64,000 nucleotides of DNA. Source: Puniceicoccus vermicola (GTDB taxonomy: Bacteria; Verrucomicrobiota; Verrucomicrobiia; Opitutales; Puniceicoccaceae). The stretch is from positions 62,001 through 126,000 of the forward strand of contig NZ_JACHVA010000138.1 in assembly GCF_014230055.1 (NCBI RefSeq), given 5' to 3'. A model generated the notes under the pieces. The model searched no databases and was not told where the DNA came from. It worked only from the letters and a program-made list of their open reading frames with translations. Numbering within the stretch: position 1 is the stretch's first letter; the number at the start of each line of letters is the position of its first letter. The position numbers were made by a program, and so were the translations under genes. Below are positions 58,321-64,000 of the stretch, one piece after another.

Positions 58321-59865
58321 GTGAAACGAATTCCGCCGCGGTATTCGCTCCATCGACGGGTTCTCTCCTCCCTCTCGGGCTTCCGATCCGGTAAACCAGC
58401 GCGGAAACCCGCGAGGCCCCCGGCTCCATATCGCCGCTGCCAGCAACCGTTTCATCTGATCGGGATCGGCCTCCTCGGCCCGGCACTTCTCTTTTTCGCT
58501 GGTTGCTCAACCTACAATGACGAAGTAGAAGCCGTCCGCAGAAATTGGACCCTCGGGGATTGGGAGCGCGCCAATGCAACCGGCGCCAAGCTTGCCAAGA
58601 ACAAGGAGAACCACCGCAATGAAGTCCTCCTCGGCCTGGAGGAAGGTACCCTCCTCCGCACGATTGACGAGAACCAGGTCAGTCAGGACGTCTACGAACA
58701 GACGTGGGAAGCGATTGAGGCCATGGACCAGAAGGCCGACTTCCGGATCTCCCAAGCCAGCATCGCTCTCCTGATCAACCCGGGCCTCACCCTCTACGAA
58801 GCCCGCACCTACGACCGGATCATGCTTCACACCTACTCAGCGTTGAACTATCTCACGCTCGGGAACTTCGAAGCGGCCCGCGTCGCCCTCAACCGCGCGT
58901 ACAACAGCCAGCAGGATGCCGTCGCCGAGAATTCAAAAAGGATTGCGAAGATGCAGGGCGCCATCGACGAAAAGAAGGATCCCAACGAGAGCCAGATCAA
59001 TATCGGCCAGATTGAGAACAGTCCCGTCACCCAGCAGAAGCTGTCCAACCTCTACGGTCCCATTCGCTCCATGGAGGCCTACGGTCCCTACGTAAATCCC
59101 TTCTCCGTCTACCTGGATGGACTCTATTTCCTGAATCAGGGACTCGATTCCTCCGACCTTGAGCGAGGCCGAAAGAGCATCCAGCGAGTCGCCAGCCTCG
59201 TCCCCGAATCCCCCTGGCTTCAATCCGAATACGAATTGGCCAAGAAGATCGCTGGAGGGAAGGGCCAGCCCGACTCCGTCGTCGTCCTTCTCGAAACAGG
59301 CCTCTCGCCCATGCGAGTCGCCGAAAAAATTGAACTCCCCCTCTTCATTTTCGGGCTCGACGACGTCCCCTACTTCGCCGCGTCCTTCCCGGTTTTAAAA
59401 TTCCAGCCAAACTATCCCAACGGAGCCCAAGTCAACTCCGGCGGAAAAACCTATCGGACCGAGACCATCTCCGATATGGATCGGGTGATCGCCCAGGAAT
59501 TCCGGGATCACGAATCCCTCATCATCTCCCAGGCTATTCTCGCCGCAGCCACCAAAGCCGCGACCCTCTACGTCGCTCGAAGCCAGGCCAAAGACGGATC
59601 CTCGACCCAGGCTCTTATCGATATTTTCGGGATTTTCTACCAAGCCATCACCAACCAACCCGATCTCCGCACTTGGCTCACTCTCCCGAAACAAATTCAA
59701 GGCATCCGCGTCCCCATGCCTGAGGACCGGATCCTTTCCCTCGGATTCTCCGAAAGTAATCAAAAGGTTGAAGTTCCGCTCGTGGACGGCAAAATTGTCG
59801 TTGTTCACATCCGGGTCACTGCAACTGCCGTCAACCCAGTCATCCAACAATTCGCACTCCAATGA
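58321..59865 (+). CDS. COG3014-family lipoprotein
   Basis: 514 aa from GTG 58321. An unusually long basic leader precedes a lipoprotein signal HLIGIGLLGPALLFFAGC (lipobox FAGC near residue 62). The body is helical and TPR-like (LYEARTYDRIMLHTYSALNYLTLGNFEAARVALNRAYNSQQDAV, NPFSVYLDGLYFLNQGLDSSDLERGRKSIQRV) with the family's C-terminal region. COG3014 proteins travel with YcfL/LpoB; function not established. 4-bp overlap with the YcfL-like gene. Confidence 0.82.
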   Translation: MKRIPPRYSLHRRVLSSLSGFRSGKPARKPARPPAPYRRCQQPFHLIGIGLLGPALLFFAGCSTYNDEVEAVRRNWTLGDWERANATGAKLAKNKENHRNEVLLGLEEGTLLRTIDENQVSQDVYEQTWEAIEAMDQKADFRISQASIALLINPGLTLYEARTYDRIMLHTYSALNYLTLGNFEAARVALNRAYNSQQDAVAENSKRIAKMQGAIDEKKDPNESQINIGQIENSPVTQQKLSNLYGPIRSMEAYGPYVNPFSVYLDGLYFLNQGLDSSDLERGRKSIQRVASLVPESPWLQSEYELAKKIAGGKGQPDSVVVLLETGLSPMRVAEKIELPLFIFGLDDVPYFAASFPVLKFQPNYPNGAQVNSGGKTYRTETISDMDRVIAQEFRDHESLIISQAILAAATKAATLYVARSQAKDGSSTQALIDIFGIFYQAITNQPDLRTWLTLPKQIQGIRVPMPEDRILSLGFSESNQKVEVPLVDGKIVVVHIRVTATAVNPVIQQFALQ

Positions 59866-60275
59866 AAACATTCGCGACTCTTACTCTCCTCGCCTCCCTG
59901 CTCTTTGCCGCAGGCTGCAGCACTCCGGTCAACACGATCGACAAGACCAACCCCGATGCCACACCGACCGTGGTCGATAGCCGGGTAGACATCTACGACA
60001 ACAATCTGGCCAAACGACTCAAACTCGTCGGCGTCAACGAAGCGCAGGTCGGAGACCTCCTTCAGATCCAAGTGACCATGCAGAATATTCAGGTGAAACC
60101 CCGCTCGTTTGCCTATCAATTTCAGTGGATTCGCCAGAATGGAATGGTGGTGACCAGCCCCGCCCCCATCTGGACTCCCTCTCACGTCGAAGGCGGTCAA
60201 ACCGTCGCCGTCTCGGCCGTCGCTCCGAACCCCAATGTCGTCGACTTCCGCCTCAGCCTTCGGGAAATTGACTGA
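59862..60275 (+). CDS. YcfL-like (DUF1425) lipoprotein
   Basis: 137 aa. Lipoprotein signal MKTFATLTLLASLLFAAGC (Cys19). The domain VDSRVDIYDNNLAKRLKLVGVNEAQVGDLLQIQVTMQNIQVKPRSFAYQFQWIRQNGMVV followed by P.W.P....G.......VAP matches DUF1425. In Enterobacteria ycfL lies next to lpoB (ycfM), exactly as here. Starts within the COG3014 stop (ATGA). Confidence 0.88.
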   Translation: MKTFATLTLLASLLFAAGCSTPVNTIDKTNPDATPTVVDSRVDIYDNNLAKRLKLVGVNEAQVGDLLQIQVTMQNIQVKPRSFAYQFQWIRQNGMVVTSPAPIWTPSHVEGGQTVAVSAVAPNPNVVDFRLSLREID

Positions 60276-60305
60276 TCCCCGATTTCAATCCATACAGCCT
60301 AAACT

Positions 60306-60902
60306 ATGAAGACCATCTCCCTTCTCCTCTCCTGCGGTTCTCTCGCTCTCCTCGCCGGTTGCGGGGGCGGCGCCAAGTACGTCGACTCCACCGGCCCGAA
60401 CACCATCATCTCCGTCGATAAGATCGACATTCAGGACTGGAGCCGCGCCGCCGACCAGATGGTCCAGAACCTCCTTGCCTCCGGCGTCCTGGATCGCTCC
60501 GAACGCCAACCTGCTATTCTCGCCGTCAGCCGGATCGTCAACAATACTTCCGAGCAGGTCGACACCAACCTCCTGACCAAGAAAATCCGTGTCGCCCTCA
60601 ACCAAAGCGGCAAAGCCGTCACCACAACCACCGTCGGCCTCGGCGGCACCGCCGAAGATCCCCTGGCCAAAGACCAGGCCGCCTACGACTCCTTCCGCAG
60701 TGGCGGAGACGGCGACCCCGGAGTGCAACCCGGTTACTCCCTCTCCGGTCGCCTGATCGAAACCTACATCACTCAGGGCAAAGTCAAGCAAACCACCTTC
60801 TCCTTCCAGCTCTCGCTGACCGAGATCGCCACCGGACTCGCCGTCTGGGAAGACGATGTCGACATCACCAAGCAGGGCAAAAAAGGCTCCGTCGGCTGGT
60901 AA
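60306..60902 (+). CDS. lpoB: LpoB-like penicillin-binding-protein activator lipoprotein
   Basis: 198 aa. Lipobox LALLAGC (Cys19) with Gly-rich start. Core: DWSRAADQMVQNLLASGVLDRSERQPAILAVSRIVNNTSEQVDTNLLTKKIRVALNQSGKAVTTT, then GYSLSGRLIETYI and FQLSLTEIATGLAVWEDDVDITKQGKKGSVGW, all LpoB family features. In E. coli LpoB activates PBP1B; whether the partner synthase exists here cannot be seen. Lacks the long disordered linker of enterobacterial LpoB. Confidence 0.88.
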   Translation: MKTISLLLSCGSLALLAGCGGGAKYVDSTGPNTIISVDKIDIQDWSRAADQMVQNLLASGVLDRSERQPAILAVSRIVNNTSEQVDTNLLTKKIRVALNQSGKAVTTTTVGLGGTAEDPLAKDQAAYDSFRSGGDGDPGVQPGYSLSGRLIETYITQGKVKQTTFSFQLSLTEIATGLAVWEDDVDITKQGKKGSVGW

Positions 60903-60919
60903 CCTTCAGAATTGGGTGA

Positions 60920-62104
60920 GTGACGCTTCTCCTCATCTTTCTCCTTCTCCTTTTTGGATACAGTCTTCTCTCCAAAAAGGTTGAAGGGTCCTACGTCACC
61001 GCTCCCATGATCTTTGCGGGGGCCGGGTTAATCCTGGCCTTCGTCATCGACGAGCCCGTATCGGCGGACAAGGGACTCACGCCGTTCCTGCACGTCGCCG
61101 AGATCGCTTTGGTCCTGCTCCTCTTTTGCGATGCGTCCAAGGTCGACTTAAGCCTTCTGCGCAAGGAAAAGTCTCTCCCGTTGCGCCTCCTCGGTCCCGG
61201 GATGCTCCTCACCATCGGGCTGGGGACCCTGGTCGCCGTTCTCATCTTCCCCCAATTGAGCGGATGGGAAGCCGCCCTCCTCGCAACCATTCTGGCCCCA
61301 ACCGACGCCAGTCTCGGGCAGGTCATCGTCAACAGTGAACGGGTGCCGAAAAAGATTCGCGAGGCTCTTGATGTCGAAGCGGGCCTCAATGACGGTCTCT
61401 CCGTACCATTTCTGCTTTTCTTCATCGCCATCGTCTCTGTCGACGCCGGAGAGAGCTCTTCCTCCCTCCCCGTGCTCATGGGAGAACAGATTGGCTACGG
61501 CGCGATTGTCGGAATCGGTGTGGGCCTTCTCGGAGGCTGGCTGCTCAACGTCGCCACTCGAATGCAGTCGATGGACAGCATTCACCGTCCTCTCGCCGTC
61601 GTCGTCCTCCCCATCCTCGCCTACCTGCTTTCCCACCACATCGAAGGCAGTCCCTTCATCGCCGCCTACGTCGCCGGGCTCGTCACCCAAAAAGCCTTCC
61701 CCAAGATCCAAGAAGGCAGCATTACCTTTACCGACGAATGGGGAGAATCCCTCAGCTTCGCCGTCTTCTTCCTCTTCGGCATCTTTGCCGGTTCTCCCGA
61801 CGCCGGCATCTCCTGGCTCCCCCTCCTCTACGGCATCCTGAGCCTCGCGGTCATTCGCACCATCTCCACCTTCCTCGCCCTCCCCGGAACCGGACTCTCC
61901 ATCCGCGAAAAAACCTTCCTCGGCTGGTTCGGTCCCCGCGGTCTGGCCTCCATCGTCCTCGGTCTCGTTTACTTGGAGGCCGAAGCCCAACTCCCCGGTG
62001 AGAGCACCATTACCGCCGTCGTCATCAGCACCGTCCTCCTCAGCATCTTCCTTCACGGCCTCAGCGCCCGCCCTGGAATCCGCTGGATCGCCAAGAAGTC
62101 GTAA
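60920..62104 (+). CDS. NhaP-type Na+(K+)/H+ antiporter (CPA1)
   Basis: 394 aa, GTG start at 60920, about 11-12 membrane segments. CPA1 motifs: LLLFCDASKVDLSLLRKEKSLPLRLLGPGMLLT, ATILAPTDASLGQVIVNSERVPKKIREALDVEAGLNDGLSVPFLLF (APTD and EAGLNDG with the ion-binding ND pair) and GWFGPRGLASIVLGLVYL. Exchanges Na+ or K+ for protons. 17 bp after lpoB, so co-transcription with the envelope cluster is likely. Confidence 0.93.
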   Translation: MTLLLIFLLLLFGYSLLSKKVEGSYVTAPMIFAGAGLILAFVIDEPVSADKGLTPFLHVAEIALVLLLFCDASKVDLSLLRKEKSLPLRLLGPGMLLTIGLGTLVAVLIFPQLSGWEAALLATILAPTDASLGQVIVNSERVPKKIREALDVEAGLNDGLSVPFLLFFIAIVSVDAGESSSSLPVLMGEQIGYGAIVGIGVGLLGGWLLNVATRMQSMDSIHRPLAVVVLPILAYLLSHHIEGSPFIAAYVAGLVTQKAFPKIQEGSITFTDEWGESLSFAVFFLFGIFAGSPDAGISWLPLLYGILSLAVIRTISTFLALPGTGLSIREKTFLGWFGPRGLASIVLGLVYLEAEAQLPGESTITAVVISTVLLSIFLHGLSARPGIRWIAKKS

Positions 62105-62121
62105 AGCGACCGGCGAAGACC

Positions 62122-62156
62122 TCGAGAAGGTTCAACTTTCTCGAAGTTCTTTCCCC
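62122..62156 (+). terminator. Probable terminator after the antiporter gene
   Basis: TCGAGAA (62122-62128) pairs with TTCTCGA (62138-62144) across a 9-nt loop, followed by AGTTCTTTCC. Modest stem and T-content; the position 18 bp past the stop favours it. Confidence 0.45.
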
Positions 62157-62268
62157 CCCAGGATTTCCAGGGCCCCGTGACCTCAATGGAGCGGATAGCT
62201 TTTCCCAACACCCGAGGTCCAACGGGTCACACTCTACTGAGCCATGCGAATTTTTTTCCCAATTGATC

Positions 62269-62493
62269 TTACTCTTCGCTGGGAAGGAGGTCTTCCCAGT
62301 CCACGTGCAGGGCTTTTCTCAGACGGATCAAGGTAGTCACTTTCGTGTTATATCGACCTGACTCGATGCGCTGAAGGTTGGTGATATCCATTCCTGCCAA
62401 TTCGGAAAGCTTCTCCTGTGTCAATTTTGCAGCAACCCGCTCCCGCCGGATATTCTCGCCAAGCTTATCCAAGATTGGTTGGTCGATACGCAC
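62269..62493 (-). CDS. XRE-family helix-turn-helix regulator
   Basis: 74 aa, GTG start at 62493. LGENIRRERVAAKLTQEKLSELAGMDITNLQRIESGRYNTKVTTLIRLRKALHVDWEDLLP is a complete Cro/CI-type HTH_3 domain with nothing else. Single-domain regulators of this size often control an adjacent gene or form part of a toxin-antitoxin or mobile module; no partner toxin is seen next to it. Confidence 0.9.
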   Translation of the reverse strand: MRIDQPILDKLGENIRRERVAAKLTQEKLSELAGMDITNLQRIESGRYNTKVTTLIRLRKALHVDWEDLLPSEE

Positions 62494-62664
62494 TAACTAT
62501 TCATACACTGCTTAGAGAAATCAGATAACGGACTACAGTCCGTAAAATCGTTTGACATTGCTCCTCTTCGGTCCACTGTCGCCAATCACCTCTTGCTCCA
62601 ATTCATTCTCTTGCGATTTCTCCTTCAACGTTGATGATGCTCCGAAAATAGACACAATGCTCCG

Positions 62665-63504
62665 ATGAAAACTTCCGTCTTCCTTTTCCTCCCCCTGTTT
62701 TACCTGAATTCGGTCGCATTCGGAGAGGATGGGAAACAACCTGTTCCGACACTCACCGAGGCCAGTGCGCAGGTAGAATCGGAGATGTCCCTGAAAAGAT
62801 CACGGGAGCACCAGGAACGTCTAGACTTGCTTGCGGTTCCCGCCGAGACGGAAACGGTGAGAATTCTGAAGAACGGCGGATCAATCCGCCTACGGCAGGT
62901 CGCCGCTCCACCTCAATCAGCAGCACCAAGAGATAAAAAAGCTGCTATCCGTCCACCACGGACAGAAGAAGAGATGCAAAAATTCCTGGCCGAAGCAAAG
63001 TCTCCGGAGAATATGCCGCTATCGGTGACGGTTTATGACGATCAAATTTCGTCGATTCGCCTCTGGCACGAGGGGGAAACATACGAGGTCTTGAGCAATG
63101 TGCCCTTCTCGCATTTGCAGGTCCTTGGTTCTTTCGAAACGGAAGAGGCCGTTTGGAGCGTGATAGCGATGGTCGAGGAGGTGCAGGAAGGGCAGGAGCA
63201 GCGGATCGCCGGACAGGCGCGTCGTTTCGGCGCGACATACACGCCGCGCAAACGCCCCGACACCAGTCATTTCACCTCGCTGGAGGACCCCGAGTACTTG
63301 GTTTTTCCAGAGCACGGGGAGACCATTCCGGAGGATGTTTTCGCCAAACTTGACGCCCTGCACGCCTATTATCTGACAAATGAGTCAAAGCTGGCCGTGG
63401 AGCACGAGCGCCGGGAGGTCTTCGCGGAGGCGCATCGGCGCTACCGCGCAGAAAATCCGCCCGCGCCGCAGGATATCGTCATCAATTTTTGGAGAGTTGA
63501 ATAA
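62665..63504 (+). CDS. Exported protein of unknown family
   Basis: 279 aa. Signal peptide MKTSVFLFLPLFYLNSVAFG, then a charged helical region with no recognised domain (EMQKFLAEAKSPENMPLSVTVYDDQISSIRLWHEGETYEVLSNVPFSHL, EERREVFAEAHRRYRAENPPAPQDIVINFWRVE). Codon use moves to GCG/CCG and away from the GCC/CCC dominant in the rest of the window, hinting at a different origin. It is followed 19 bp later by another exported protein and probably shares its transcript. Confidence 0.72.
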   Translation: MKTSVFLFLPLFYLNSVAFGEDGKQPVPTLTEASAQVESEMSLKRSREHQERLDLLAVPAETETVRILKNGGSIRLRQVAAPPQSAAPRDKKAAIRPPRTEEEMQKFLAEAKSPENMPLSVTVYDDQISSIRLWHEGETYEVLSNVPFSHLQVLGSFETEEAVWSVIAMVEEVQEGQEQRIAGQARRFGATYTPRKRPDTSHFTSLEDPEYLVFPEHGETIPEDVFAKLDALHAYYLTNESKLAVEHERREVFAEAHRRYRAENPPAPQDIVINFWRVE

Positions 63505-63523
63505 CCCAGTTTTTTTGCGCCTT

Positions 63524-64000
63524 ATGAGAATTCCGTTTTTTCTGTTTTTGGCGGCGCTATGCGTCAGCAGTCTTTGGTCCACCCCTCCGACACAGCCTCC
63601 GGGGGAAAGCCTTGAGCGAAGCTCTGGGCTGGTGGTTTATAGCGGCAGCAATCCCGGTGAAATTATGCTGTCCTGGTGGGGCTACGACGGACATTTTTAC
63701 TTCATTGAGAACTCCGCCGACCTCCACGAATGGACTTTGCTGAAAACGGTCGAGCTGGGTGAAGCCGAGGCGATTACGCTGGGCTTCGATCTCGCGGGAT
63801 CGCCTTTCTTCTGGCGACTCCGTTATAGCGATGATCCCGAGTGGGAGTTGTTGGCTGCGGACCTCGACGGAGATGGCTTGTCAAGCTACCAGGAATACGA
63901 TCTCGGCTCGGACCCATTTAATCCAGACACATCCGGAGACGGAGTTTACGACGGGATTGCCTACAAATTGGAGCTTCCTTTGATCGCACCGGAACCTCCG
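63524..64000 (+). CDS. Exported protein with TSP3-like calcium repeats, cut by window edge
   Basis: 159 codons are visible from ATG 63524 and the frame runs off the end. Signal peptide MRIPFFLFLAALCVSSLWS; then a domain with WWGYDGHFYFIENSADLHEWTLLKTVELG; then LAADLDGDGLSSYQEYDLGSDPFNPDTSGDGVYDG, two DxDxDG(L/V)xxxxE turns as in thrombospondin type-3/dockerin-like repeats. Such N-termini begin large surface proteins in Verrucomicrobiota, sometimes with Rhs or hydrolase domains; what follows is outside the window. Confidence 0.78.
   Translation, partial: MRIPFFLFLAALCVSSLWSTPPTQPPGESLERSSGLVVYSGSNPGEIMLSWWGYDGHFYFIENSADLHEWTLLKTVELGEAEAITLGFDLAGSPFFWRLRYSDDPEWELLAADLDGDGLSSYQEYDLGSDPFNPDTSGDGVYDGIAYKLELPLIAPEPP

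Overview
The window looks like ordinary chromosome from a Gram-negative, probably marine or aquatic, member of the Verrucomicrobiota (Opitutae/Puniceicoccales-like). That placement is inferred from style: outer-membrane porins, an S1-type sulfatase, a GH18 chitinase-like enzyme, TSP3-like calcium-binding repeats and very repeat-rich intergenic DNA. No rRNA, tRNA, integrase, transposase, phage gene or CRISPR array could be recognised.

Layout. 0-2.4 kb: truncated beta-barrel protein and a hexapeptide acyltransferase (both minus), then a gene-poor gap. 2.4-6.0 kb: tig-clpP-clpX plus a Cdd1-like HhH gene. 6.5-7.8 kb: LON-domain protein and a zinc-independent ribosomal pair (bL36 C-minus and bL31 type B) closed by a strong terminator. 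8.1-14.5 kb (minus): TorF-like porin, exbB-exbD, leuC-leuD, fabZ, hybrid histidine kinase. 14.6-20.3 kb: tightly overlapping glyQS-pyrR-pyrB-pyrC-DCC-CPBP operon. 21-23.4 kb: thiL-tsaE-ribF with 4-bp overlaps. 23.7-31.7 kb: mqo, a serine-hydrolase-fold protein lacking its catalytic residues, GH18, lpdA, amidase, infC. 32.4-37.1 kb: IclR regulator with sulfatase; class I aldolase divergent from a GntR regulator. 37.8-50.1 kb (minus): a complete ATP-dependent urea system, porin-urtABCDE-urea carboxylase-allophanate hydrolase, preceded by an excellent sigma-54 promoter, so urea nitrogen is taken up and split without urease. 50.3-53.7 kb: two tandem ExbD genes, small lipoprotein-like gene, porin, TPR protein. 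55.4-62.1 kb: DnaQ-like exonuclease with a beta-clamp motif; PEGA-CsgG-COG3014-YcfL-LpoB envelope cluster; Na+/H+ antiporter. 62.3-64 kb: XRE regulator and two exported proteins, the last cut by the window edge.

The most unusual layer is between the genes. At least five families of short palindromes (core examples GAGAGCTGGAAGCTCTC and CGCAGCTGAAGCTGCG, both followed by CTACTTT) fill most large gaps. They form tandem arrays of strikingly constant period (145/146 bp, 115 bp, about 190 bp, 234 bp). Every copy located reads in the same direction along the 64 kb, whichever way the neighbouring genes point. Some composite units have AAAGTA/TACTTT-like inverted ends and some carry a nested second palindrome in the loop. 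They resemble REP/BIME or MITE elements, but no mobilising enzyme is in the window. The orientation bias suggests a link to replication direction or a directional mobilisation mechanism.
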